A stretch of DNA of 64,000 nt, from NCBI GenBank assembly GCA_024689005.1, contig JAILDU010000043.1:1-64000 (forward strand), in the 5' to 3' direction. The stretch is from Paludibacteraceae bacterium (GTDB lineage Bacteria; Bacteroidota; Bacteroidia; Bacteroidales; Paludibacteraceae). The position numbers and the translations under genes were made by a program. Below the pieces are notes generated by a model that was not told the origin of the DNA, did not search any database, and saw nothing but the letters and a program-made list of their open reading frames with translations. Positions 32,001-40,613 of the stretch are shown in pieces. Numbering within the stretch: the stretch's first letter is position 1; each line of letters opens with the position of its first letter.

Positions 32001-33894
32001 AGAAGTTGCTGCAGGTGAATACAATGTGGTATTCGTATGGCGTAACGATGCTACTAGTGGTTCTCAAACTCCTGCTGCTATTGACAATTTCAGTATCACT
32101 CCGACCTTGTGCGCTAGACCTATAGCAGATAGCGTTGCTACGAATATATCAACTCATTCTATTTTGCTAAAGTGGAAACGTCAGGATAGCGATGCATGGT
32201 TGATCCAATACAAGAAGAGTGACGCGAATAGTTGGACTACACTTTCTGAGCCTATCCTTACGGATTCCTTCCGAGTAGAAGGTCTTGAGTCGGCTACTTC
32301 GTATGACTTCCGTATAGCTGCTTGGTGTGACGTGACAGATCCGGCTACTATCAGCGAATATAGCGCACCGTTTACTGCGCTCACCGCTTGTGAAGCCATT
32401 TCTTCTTTCCCGTATAGTGAGAATTTCGATGGTATTACTGTTACTCAAACTTCATCGCCGAGCAAGCGTGTATTGCCCCTATGTTGGAATTTTATTAATT
32501 CATCTATCAATAGTAGCAATAATGTTTACCCGACTATATTCAAATATTATGCCGGATATTATGCTTCGTCACCTAACTCGTTGCGTCTCCACTCTAATTA
32601 TAGCAGTACGACCAACAAGGATCCGCAAGACGAGTATGCTATACTCCCGGAGATGCTCGGCGTCAATGGATTGCAAATGACGTTCAAGGCACGTGCATAT
32701 TCTACAGCAAACGCATATTCCGCTAAGTTTACGGTAGGAGTGATGACAGATCCGTCCGATACGGCTACATTCGTGGAGCTTGCTACCTTTGAACCTACTA
32801 CTACTACCTTCCAGCCATTTGAGGTGAAGTTTAATAGTTATAATGGTACAGGCAGATACATAGCCTTCAAGTTGGAGGCTGCGGATGCAAACAAATCCAA
32901 CCATAGTGTGCTGATTGATGATATCGCAATTGACGAACTGCCATGCTATGAGGCTTCCGGTTTGGCTGTTTCTGACATCACATCCGCGGGTGCTACATTC
33001 TCTTGGAATAGCGAGGTTAACGGAGCTTGGAAATACGCAGTCGCATCAGCTTCTGATGCAGAGCCTGCAGAGGATGCGTTTATTGCTATCGATACCAATG
33101 CTGTTATTATTGATGCCTTGACAGACCTTAGCGACTATGTATTCTATTTGAGCCGTGTATGTAAGGATGGATTGAGTCAAAGTATCTCAGTCGCTTTCAG
33201 TACTACACAGCAGGTTGCAACTATTCCTTTCGCAGATGACTTTGAGGATGCCAATAGTTGGCTGTTTGTCAATGGTACATCTACCAATGCTTGGGCTTAT
33301 GGACAAGCAACCGCTAATGGTGGTTCGCACGCATTGTACATCTCTAATGATGGCGGAGTAAGCAACGCTTATACTGCTACTGAGGCGGCTATGGTATATG
33401 CTACCAAGTTGTTCTTCTTCGAGGAAGGCACCTATGCCTTCAGCTATGATTGGAAGGCTGAAGGACGAAATAACGAAGATGTTCCGGCAGACTACCTGCG
33501 CGTAGCGCTCGTTCCGGCAACGGCTACTTTCCCGGCAGGAATGAAACTTCCTTCTTTCAGTGGTACTAATCTGCCTAATGGTTGGATTGCTCTTGATGGA
33601 GGACACCAACTTAATCAAAGTGCAGAATGGCAAACCATCAGTATAGAAGATGTTGCTATCGAAGAAGGTACATACAAGATTCTTCTTGCATGGAGAAACG
33701 AATCGACAGATGGCGTAGCAAATACTCCGGCAGCAGTTGACAATTTCACTATCACAAAGAAATCTGTCGCTACCGGAATCAATAGCGCTGAGACTTCTGA
33801 CAAACCGCTTAAGTTCATCCGCAATCGTCAGGTCTACATCCTTGTCAATGGTGTTGTCTATGATACGATGGGACGCAAAGTGGTTGTGAAGTAA
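29032..33894 (+). CDS. Large modular adhesin-like protein (1620 aa): choice-of-anchor-like and FN3-like modules with internal module duplications, short T9SS-like tail
   Basis: IPYEQNF..MPADWLTYKGLLSE, VPYTEPF..MPVDWSTYRGLLSE; NLPYADDFES and TIPFADDFED repeats; tail KPLKFIRNRQVYILVNGVVYDTMGRKVVVK. Confidence 0.88.
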   Translation: MRTFTQKLLCSLVLLLCCVSLQVRSEELIVADGAATNTNLPINGTWVDAAGTRSQCLYPSDSLTDLEGATITKMTFYIDPEDASGWANAIFQVSLAESTESGLTKSEFLENLTSVYSGGLSVSQPTIEVVFSSPYLYSGGNLVVDFQVQTAGTWKTVNFYGVDDIGFVAGHYFFSNNHDLKQFLPKVKFDYIPASGPKCERPSSLDVIDLTTSTASLVWAGGSGEYNVEYKAASATDWTSLLANSSALTTSLSNLAPATTYQARVQAVCEESTSGRTSISFTTPYAIPYEQNFFGNAMPADWLTYKGLLSEVLAGTASLSRASDNIKWKFSSSAAGELSQHAYCEIMEDNTKDWLVLPAVQMDSNVQLSFWMALSNSSGLPVTAGSQPDDKFAVLLSSDNGATWTILRQWDNSGASQYSYDNISPNGEEISIDLSAYSSGLIKLAFYGESTVSGGGARLHIDSVLVDKIPTCFKPTALEASAISKNSVQLSWVANSGETAWKIQYKKSSETAWQTIDVTENPYVLSGLESLTDYDVHVAAVCDGSASDGTSKYSQTIHFKTVAGVPYTEPFSASSMPVDWSTYRGLLSEIMNNEATLNLVATSATWKVASGNGVFAGETHLLLLNSGADSRAWAVSPEIQLDDNVQLSFDLALTGSNNILQPVVPGEQDDDKFVVLISTDNGANWGKLKEWNNTDSENSYDAISCTSEGQEEVCNLSAYAGQKVRIAFYGESTVKGGDSYIHIGNLHVDYIPACEKPLGLILSDVTSASATFEWNEAQSGSEPWIFGVAANPADDFSPEAADFTGSTSDTWAEIDTLRENTDYIFFIRRNCGGEIATRRFHTSQAPANLPYADDFESGNKWAFNCGGMTNAWAYGSATNNGGSHALYISNDGGATNAYTLGSDNTVVYATKLFAFEDGTYTFQYDWKAKGEGLSDYLRVVLVPASVNLFAGSTLPSGLTNSAVPAGWKALDGGTKLNLSNNEWKTVNLEVEVAAGEYNVVFVWRNDATSGSQTPAAIDNFSITPTLCARPIADSVATNISTHSILLKWKRQDSDAWLIQYKKSDANSWTTLSEPILTDSFRVEGLESATSYDFRIAAWCDVTDPATISEYSAPFTALTACEAISSFPYSENFDGITVTQTSSPSKRVLPLCWNFINSSINSSNNVYPTIFKYYAGYYASSPNSLRLHSNYSSTTNKDPQDEYAILPEMLGVNGLQMTFKARAYSTANAYSAKFTVGVMTDPSDTATFVELATFEPTTTTFQPFEVKFNSYNGTGRYIAFKLEAADANKSNHSVLIDDIAIDELPCYEASGLAVSDITSAGATFSWNSEVNGAWKYAVASASDAEPAEDAFIAIDTNAVIIDALTDLSDYVFYLSRVCKDGLSQSISVAFSTTQQVATIPFADDFEDANSWLFVNGTSTNAWAYGQATANGGSHALYISNDGGVSNAYTATEAAMVYATKLFFFEEGTYAFSYDWKAEGRNNEDVPADYLRVALVPATATFPAGMKLPSFSGTNLPNGWIALDGGHQLNQSAEWQTISIEDVAIEEGTYKILLAWRNESTDGVANTPAAVDNFTITKKSVATGINSAETSDKPLKFIRNRQVYILVNGVVYDTMGRKVVVK

Positions 33895-33934
33895 GCATCA
33901 CTTATCGACATACGGCTTACCGCCGATTATACTC

Positions 33935-33961
33935 CAAAGGGCTGCCTCGTGCAGCCCTTTG
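33935..33961 (+). terminator. Hairpin after 1620-aa gene
   Basis: caaagggctgc-ctcgt-gcagccctttg, perfect 11-bp stem. Confidence 0.7.
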
Positions 33962-33971
33962 AGCATTTTCC

Positions 33972-34003
33972 TTCATTCGTTCATTCGTTCTTTCGTTCCA
34001 ATC
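33972..34003. repeat. 8-bp-period tandem repeat
   Basis: ttcattcg ttcattcg ttctttcg ttccaatc. Confidence 0.65.
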
Positions 34004-34103
34004 CTAACCCGACATCCTATGTTCTTTTTCTTTCCTGAAAGTTATTTTTTGTAATGATTATTAAACAAAAACAATGAGAAAGTGCTAAAAATATGTCAAT
34101 TAT

Positions 34104-34134
34104 TTGCACATCTCAAAAAAAAGCAGTACTTTTG
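34104..34134 (+). promoter_or_regulatory. Bacteroidetes-type promoter upstream of barrel/OmpA genes
   Basis: TTG (34104-34106), 20-bp spacer, TACTTTTG. Confidence 0.7.
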
Positions 34135-34167
34135 CCGCTCAAATCGCTTTATAATTGCAATTAGTCT

Positions 34168-35124
34168 GTGAGAAGGTACGTTCTATTAATATGCATTATT
34201 GGGCTTAGTGTATCTGTCAGTGCCCATACCAGTCTCTCTCCGGAGACCCATCATTTTGTGTCCCTTCATGGAGATCTGGGCTTTTCTATGCTCCTTCATT
34301 CGATCGACAATCAGAGTCCTGCAAAAGGACTGAATCCGAATATCGGTGTCGATTATCGTCTCTTTCACAACAATTTCTTACTCTCCGTAGGTGTGGAGGG
34401 TATGTATGGATTGTATGCCAACTCTCTGGAAGGAATAGAGGAAGTCATTCCGATGATGGATACCGAGGGTGACCTCTTCAATATGCATGTGTCTGTAAGC
34501 GCAGCGCGCGATCATGCGCACATGATTAACGCTAATGTACCATTATTGATAGGAGGTGAGTGGGGATGCTTCTATTTCCTTGTTGGACCCAAACTCTCTC
34601 TCAATCTCTATGGTGTCACTTCTTCCTCTGCGCAAGTTACTACGTATGGCGAATACGACCGTTATTACGACGATTTCTACGATATGCTCAACCACCAGTT
34701 TGAGACCAATCGCCCTATGACCAGTGGTACGCTTCCGCTCAAGTGGAATATGAACGTTATCGCTCATCTCGAGGTCGGAGGACGTCTCGATGACTTCCCT
34801 AAGAGTTCGGGTTATTACGCTAATCGAAACAAGGTGCGCGTTTATCTTGCCGGATATGTGGATTTCGGTGTCCTCAATCTGAAAACTGCCGGCAATGGAG
34901 AACCATTGTTCCAATATCGCGAAACCGATCAGGGCTTGCAATTCTATATCCAACCGCTATTGGTAAGCAATCGTTCGGATAATGCCGTGATTCGCAATCT
35001 CAGTCTGGGCGCCAAACTGACAGTCGCATTCCCGATGGCTGAGCATGGCAAGTCCTACAAGTACGACTCGCGTCGTGTCAAACTCAATTATCGTAAACGT
35101 GGCGGAACCCAAGCGCTGTATTAA
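34168..35124 (+). CDS. Outer-membrane beta-barrel protein (GTG start), related to the barrel part of the two OmpA proteins here
   Basis: Signal peptide (M)RRYVLLICIIGLSVSVSA; GDLGFSMLLHS...NIGVDYRLFHNNFLLSVGVEG resembles GYSALLNQ...QVGYEFNYRKLLVHAGIEF. Confidence 0.7.
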   Translation: MRRYVLLICIIGLSVSVSAHTSLSPETHHFVSLHGDLGFSMLLHSIDNQSPAKGLNPNIGVDYRLFHNNFLLSVGVEGMYGLYANSLEGIEEVIPMMDTEGDLFNMHVSVSAARDHAHMINANVPLLIGGEWGCFYFLVGPKLSLNLYGVTSSSAQVTTYGEYDRYYDDFYDMLNHQFETNRPMTSGTLPLKWNMNVIAHLEVGGRLDDFPKSSGYYANRNKVRVYLAGYVDFGVLNLKTAGNGEPLFQYRETDQGLQFYIQPLLVSNRSDNAVIRNLSLGAKLTVAFPMAEHGKSYKYDSRRVKLNYRKRGGTQALY

Positions 35125-35130
35125 TGTTTA

Positions 35131-35172
35131 CACACTACACATTACGCATCAAACATTAAACATTAAACACTG
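35131..35172. repeat. 7-bp-period tandem repeat ending directly at the next start codon
   Basis: cacacta cacatta cgcatca aacatta aacatta aacactg then atg. Confidence 0.7.
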
Positions 35173-37383
35173 ATGAAACGATTATTCCATATATTGCTTA
35201 TTTCTTTGGCTTTTGCCTTTGTTGCACCGGCTTTGTCCGTAGTTGATAGCCGCATCGCAGCAGTCTATGCTGTGGATGCTAAGGCTAAAGCTAAAGCACA
35301 ACGTGAGAAAGAGAAGGCTAAGGCAGCTAAAGAACGCGAGAAGGCTAAAGCGGCTGCTCAAAAACAAAGAGAGAAAGCAGCCGCCCAGAAGAAGAAAGAA
35401 CAGGCTAAGTCTGCTGCTCAGAAGCAAAAGGCTAAGGCTAAAGCACAGCAAGCTAAAGCAGCCGCTAAACCGGCTCCTAAACCTGCTGCTTCTAAGCCCG
35501 CGCCCAAGGCCATTGCTGCCATGACTCCGGAGGAGGAGAAGACGCAGTATATGGAGCAGAAAGCCACTGTGGATAAAGCCAACGCAAGAGCCGAGGCATA
35601 CAATAATCGTGATATCACCCACCGCCTTGGCTTTTGGGGGCAAGTAGGCTATAGCAACCTCTTTACTTCCGGCATCGCTTTCGAGGCAGCTACTCCTAAC
35701 CCTGTCGGTTTCGAGAACAAAGACAAAGGCTTCGTTGGTGGTGGCCTTGGTCTTGGCTATCAGATGCGCTATCGGCAGATGATCCTCACTACGGGTCTCG
35801 AATTCAATACGTACAATTCCGTCATGGCGTTCTCTAATCAGCCGGATGGTACTATGCTTCTCCAATACGGAATGAGCCCGTATGCATCTACTATGACTTA
35901 TCACTATGCGTTCGATTCGATGCAAGACAAATTGATTGGTGGCTTTGCTCAAATACCTGTCTTGTGCGGTATGGAGTTGAGTAATTCCCCGCTCTTCTGG
36001 CAGGTTGGTCTGAAAATCGGTATGGGAGTGATGGGCCAATCGACCATTAGTGGCAATATGACTACTTCCATCGAAGACAAAGAGTTGATCGAAGGTCTGC
36101 AAAATATGTACAACCATTTGTTGGTTTCTGATCAGGCTGTTCAACGCCCCGCTACATCGGTTAAGTTCGGCCTCAATCTGGCTGCCAGTGCTGAGATTGG
36201 CGTTAATCTCGATCAGTGGATCAATGCTTCGCCTCGCCTGCGTGCATCGCTTTTTGCGGATTATGGTATCCTCAATTCGCTTAGCTACAAGGCTGCTGAC
36301 GGCGCGCAAGATATACCTATGCAGATGACGGTGGCTGCTAATCCGTTGGATTATCCTACCAATTCTACACTCGCTACCACCTCTGCGGCTAATGCCCAAG
36401 TCCATCCGTTCTTGGTAGGTGCCAAACTCTCCGTATGGTTCGATCTGCCGCGCAAGCAGAAACCTGTTATGGATTATCCGGCTATGCCGGCTTCGCGTTT
36501 GGGAGTTTATTTGTATGATCAGGAGAATGAGTCGGCTTTGGGTGGCGTGTCTGTCGAAATCATCGATGTTGCTACTGGCAAGTCTTTGCAGAAGAATACC
36601 AACCGCCAAGGTCTGCTCCAGAATCGTTTTGCTCCGGGTCAGTATCGTGTCTTGGCTACCAAGAACGGCTATCTGCCGTCTGATACGATTCTTCAGACTG
36701 TCGAGGAGTTCTCGTTCGACACGCTGCGCTTGCCTATGCATCGTATTGTCGCACCTGTGGTTCATACGTTGTGCCTCAATATCTTTGATGCAGATACTCG
36801 CGCGCCTATCGAGGCTGCTGTGCGCATCGTTTCTATAACCGATCCTGCTGTCGGCTATACGGCTCAGTCTTCGGATGACGGCTTCATCGAGACCCCGCTT
36901 ACTGCAGGAGATTATATCGCCCACCTGAGCGGAACAGGCTATCTGTCCAAGGATGATACGCTCCACTTCGTGCTGGATACTCTGGATTTGTTTATGCAGC
37001 ATATCCAGGAGGGTGTCAAGGTGAAGATTGAGAACCTCTTCTTTGCAACCAACAAGACTTATATCCTCCCGCAGTCCGAGCAGGCTATGTCAGATCTCGC
37101 TACTTTCCTCTTGGAGAATCCGACTGTCTCTATCCATATCGTAGGCCACACCGATGCTGTCGGTTCGGATGAGGCCAACCAGATCCTGTCTGAGGGACGT
37201 GCTAATGCCGTACGCGATGACCTTATCAAGCGTGGCGTGGCTGCAGAGCGTCTCAGCGCTGAGGGTAAGGGCGAGCAGGAGCCGGTGGCTGACAACGATA
37301 CCGAAGAAGGACGCCAACTCAACCGTCGTGTAGAGTTCGTCATCACCGGAACGGATGGTAAAGATATTGAGCAAGTTTATTAA
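35173..37383 (+). CDS. Outer-membrane barrel protein with Lys/Ala-rich N-terminal segment, two carboxypeptidase-regulatory-like domains and C-terminal OmpA domain
   Basis: KAKAKAQREKEKAKAAKEREK...PAPKPAASKPAPK; GLGYQMRYRQMILTTGLEF barrel; NLFFATNKTYILPQSEQAMSDLATFL...GHTDAVGSDEANQILSEGRANAVRDDLIKRG. Confidence 0.88.
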   Translation: MKRLFHILLISLAFAFVAPALSVVDSRIAAVYAVDAKAKAKAQREKEKAKAAKEREKAKAAAQKQREKAAAQKKKEQAKSAAQKQKAKAKAQQAKAAAKPAPKPAASKPAPKAIAAMTPEEEKTQYMEQKATVDKANARAEAYNNRDITHRLGFWGQVGYSNLFTSGIAFEAATPNPVGFENKDKGFVGGGLGLGYQMRYRQMILTTGLEFNTYNSVMAFSNQPDGTMLLQYGMSPYASTMTYHYAFDSMQDKLIGGFAQIPVLCGMELSNSPLFWQVGLKIGMGVMGQSTISGNMTTSIEDKELIEGLQNMYNHLLVSDQAVQRPATSVKFGLNLAASAEIGVNLDQWINASPRLRASLFADYGILNSLSYKAADGAQDIPMQMTVAANPLDYPTNSTLATTSAANAQVHPFLVGAKLSVWFDLPRKQKPVMDYPAMPASRLGVYLYDQENESALGGVSVEIIDVATGKSLQKNTNRQGLLQNRFAPGQYRVLATKNGYLPSDTILQTVEEFSFDTLRLPMHRIVAPVVHTLCLNIFDADTRAPIEAAVRIVSITDPAVGYTAQSSDDGFIETPLTAGDYIAHLSGTGYLSKDDTLHFVLDTLDLFMQHIQEGVKVKIENLFFATNKTYILPQSEQAMSDLATFLLENPTVSIHIVGHTDAVGSDEANQILSEGRANAVRDDLIKRGVAAERLSAEGKGEQEPVADNDTEEGRQLNRRVEFVITGTDGKDIEQVY

Positions 37384-37417
37384 TAGTGTACCCTTACACA
37401 AGATACATCACACACAA

Positions 37418-40400
37418 ATGCGTAAGTTCTTCTTATATATCAGTTTGATGGTTTCTGCGCTCATTTCCGCGCAGACCCTTCCTTACGAATGTAGTTTTGA
37501 GGAATCCGAAGATTTGTCTAACTGGCATTTTAATGCTGGCTCTGCCTCTAATAAAGACAAGTGGATAGTAGGTACTGCTACGCACAGTACGGGCAAGCGC
37601 TCTCTGTATATATCTTCCGATGGTGTCAGTCCTATATATGGAGCCAAACCGAATGTGTCGGTTTCTTATCTGAGCTTTGATTTTCCTACAGATCCTAACC
37701 CCCAAAACTATGATGTTAGTTTCGATTGGGTGGGAATGGGCGATGTGGACAAGTCGCATCTCCGTGTTATAATTTGCCCCGAATCTGCTCTTTCATCAGG
37801 AACGTTAAGTCTGGACAATATTGCATCCGACAACTCTGGAGTAATAAGTAGTGATAATATCGAACCGAAATGTATGGATTTGGGATCTCACGGAAGGAAA
37901 GCTTGTGGTAGTGCTACATGGATAAATGTATCAATCCCGGTAACGGTAAGATCCAACTCTCCTACTTATGCTATAGTTTTTATATGGGAGAATAATAATA
38001 CCGACACCACTGTGCGCCATTCTTCTATAGCTATTGACAATGTGCAGATCGCTTCGAACAAATTAAGAAAACCGACAAACTTGGAAGTTATACCGGCCTG
38101 CGACTCAACACTGGCCCTTACCTGGGAGGCCGCAAGTTTACCACAAGGAGCAAGATTTGAGGTGGGATACCGTCTCGTCGGTTTGTCTAATTGGATAACA
38201 TTTGAGCCGGACCAAAGCGACGGACTCCAAAAAATAGGAACGTACAAATACTCTTATACGATTAGTGATGTTTTGGAAGGAGCATATGATGTGCGTGTGC
38301 GTGTTGAGAATGGTAACCTAACTACTAATTATACGTATAGTAATTCAGTGTTCCTTTATTGCCCGGAGAATCATTGTGTCAATTATGCGCGTCTTGATGC
38401 TTCTAATGTTAAATGTGCATATGGCCATCATCCGGACTACGAGCACAACCATAGCCATCGTGTTAATGAAGAGGAAGGAATAGTTGATTTCGGACCGGCC
38501 GCAATGGAGAGTCGTCATACCGTTCATGTGGACCCAACCGAGACCGACCCGCGTACAGGTGGCGAATTGTACACAGTCCCCAAGGGAGCTTTAGCCTCTG
38601 TTCGCTTGGGTAACTGGGGTACAGGAGCCGAAGCAGAATCTATCACGTACGAAATAGATGTGGATTCTGCCAGTTACTTGCTCGTTCAGTATGCGGTTGT
38701 GCTTCAGGAACCTGGACATCCTGGAGAACCGGAGTTCAAACTCGAAGTGTTGGATGAGAATGGTCAACTCATAAACCATAGTATGTGTGGTCAGGCTGAT
38801 TTTACCTATACGCAAGCGTATAATGATCCTCACTGGAAAACCTTTACTCATGAAGGCAGTAGTATTGTATGGAAGAATTGGACTACCATAGGAGTCGATT
38901 TGTCTGATTATTATAAGAATAGTATCCAAGTCCGCTTCACTACTATGGATTGTACCGAAACTGCTCACTATGGCTATGCGTATTTTACAGTAGATTGTGC
39001 TAGTGCGACTATCAAGACCAATAACTGCGGTAAAGATCCGTATCTTTCATGCTACGCGCCGAAGGGATTCAAATACGAGTGGACCGACGAGCAAGATTCG
39101 GTTGTCGGACGCGAGCGCGAACTGGAGGTGCCGGCTACTCCACAGAGTTATACCTGCAAGCTGACCTTCCTTGAGAATGATACATGTTATTTCACTATTA
39201 GCACTTACTATGCTCCGCGTTTCCCAGTTCCGGACTATAAAGTTGATACAGTATTTGAGGATTGTACAAGCCTACTTAAATTTACTAATAAGTCGCATGT
39301 GATGTACATGATTGACGGTGTACCTGAGCATAAAGATAGCGAACTGTGTGAAGCTTGTCATTGGCAGTTTCGTAGTATTACAAAAAATACTGTCATTAAG
39401 GAAGACGATAGTAAGAACCCCACATGTCCATGCCCTTTGCAGGGAGACTCCATTGAGATAACCTTGACGGCTTATGTGGGAGCAGATAACCATTGTGATA
39501 GTGTTCGCGTGGATACTATCGTTGTGCCGAATATACTGACTCCGGACTCCATCCGTCGTGTGGATACGTGTTCTATTAATCTTCCCGTTTCATTTGATGG
39601 CAAATTATACTACGAAGATACAATCGCTGTGCATCCTCACAAGAACATCTTCGGTTGCGACTCCTTACTTTGGCTCTATTTGAACGTGTATCCTGATGCT
39701 CCGGATCGTTATATTCACGACTCTATATGTTCTGACTCTGTCGCTACAATTGCAGGGTTTACCTTCAACGAACCTATTGTCAATCATAGGATCAATCTTG
39801 AGACCGTTCATGGGTGCGACAGTATAATATTTTATACACTGACAGTCAATGAGCGTTTGCAGGCAACGGTTGACCGGATGCCTTATGCATGTGCCGACGA
39901 CGAGCAACTCTATGTCTCTTTCGATATCGCAGCCGGAGTATATGACAGTCTCGAGATTAGGTTCAATACACCCGAACTGCGTGACACAATGATATATGAC
40001 CCGAGTGTGGTATCGGTCTCAATCCCTTACCCGTCGGATATTGCGCCGGGGCATTATCAGGCCACTATACGTTTCCATCAGTTCTGTTGTGGTATCTACG
40101 AGGAAACACGCGATTTCGATATCCGCTTTCGCAGTTCCATCGTGGAGCAGAAGTGGAACGATGTGCTCACGTTGTTGAGTCCGAAAGCCAATGGTGGCTT
40201 CGAGTTTACTGCCTTTCAGTGGTACAAAGATGACGCGCCGCTTTTGGGAGAGACCAAGTCTTATCTCTACCAACCCCTGGATATGGACGCTACCTACTAT
40301 GTAGAGCTTACCCAGCCGGACGGCTCTGTGGTTGCTACTTGTCCGATTCAGCCTGTTTATCATGAGCAGCAGACGGCGTTCCCGACTATCGTATCGGCTG

Positions 40401-40594
40401 GCCAGCATCTGCCGATGTATATGGAGCATTCCGCTACCATTTGGTACTATACCATCTCTGGTCAACTCTATACCACCTTCTCCCTTCCGCAGGGTTATAC
40501 CTCGCTTTCGATACCGGGTCAAAGTGGATCATATATCGTTAAATCCGTCAATTCAGAGGGGGAAACCCAGGCTCAAGTCATGATTGTTCAATAA
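37418..40594 (+). CDS. Large exported surface protein of the SRH/GYAYF type, T9SS-like C-terminal domain
   Basis: ATG at 37418 gives signal peptide MRKFFLYISLMVSALISAQ (ORF track starts upstream at 37355); SRHTVHVDPTETDPRTGG, ASVRLGNW, HYGYAYFTVDC; GCDS repeats; C-term IWYYTISGQLYTTFSLPQGYTSLSIPGQSGSYIVKSVNSEGETQAQVMIVQ. Confidence 0.87.
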   Translation: MRKFFLYISLMVSALISAQTLPYECSFEESEDLSNWHFNAGSASNKDKWIVGTATHSTGKRSLYISSDGVSPIYGAKPNVSVSYLSFDFPTDPNPQNYDVSFDWVGMGDVDKSHLRVIICPESALSSGTLSLDNIASDNSGVISSDNIEPKCMDLGSHGRKACGSATWINVSIPVTVRSNSPTYAIVFIWENNNTDTTVRHSSIAIDNVQIASNKLRKPTNLEVIPACDSTLALTWEAASLPQGARFEVGYRLVGLSNWITFEPDQSDGLQKIGTYKYSYTISDVLEGAYDVRVRVENGNLTTNYTYSNSVFLYCPENHCVNYARLDASNVKCAYGHHPDYEHNHSHRVNEEEGIVDFGPAAMESRHTVHVDPTETDPRTGGELYTVPKGALASVRLGNWGTGAEAESITYEIDVDSASYLLVQYAVVLQEPGHPGEPEFKLEVLDENGQLINHSMCGQADFTYTQAYNDPHWKTFTHEGSSIVWKNWTTIGVDLSDYYKNSIQVRFTTMDCTETAHYGYAYFTVDCASATIKTNNCGKDPYLSCYAPKGFKYEWTDEQDSVVGRERELEVPATPQSYTCKLTFLENDTCYFTISTYYAPRFPVPDYKVDTVFEDCTSLLKFTNKSHVMYMIDGVPEHKDSELCEACHWQFRSITKNTVIKEDDSKNPTCPCPLQGDSIEITLTAYVGADNHCDSVRVDTIVVPNILTPDSIRRVDTCSINLPVSFDGKLYYEDTIAVHPHKNIFGCDSLLWLYLNVYPDAPDRYIHDSICSDSVATIAGFTFNEPIVNHRINLETVHGCDSIIFYTLTVNERLQATVDRMPYACADDEQLYVSFDIAAGVYDSLEIRFNTPELRDTMIYDPSVVSVSIPYPSDIAPGHYQATIRFHQFCCGIYEETRDFDIRFRSSIVEQKWNDVLTLLSPKANGGFEFTAFQWYKDDAPLLGETKSYLYQPLDMDATYYVELTQPDGSVVATCPIQPVYHEQQTAFPTIVSAGQHLPMYMEHSATIWYYTISGQLYTTFSLPQGYTSLSIPGQSGSYIVKSVNSEGETQAQVMIVQ

Positions 40595-40613
40595 TTAATA
40601 GTTTGTTTGGTTT

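Noticed and set aside
35182-37002. 606-aa minus-strand ORF opposite the OmpA gene
   Set aside because: The sense protein has clear OmpA and barrel motifs; the antisense ORF has no recognisable domain and arises from codon bias and the Lys/Ala-rich repeat.
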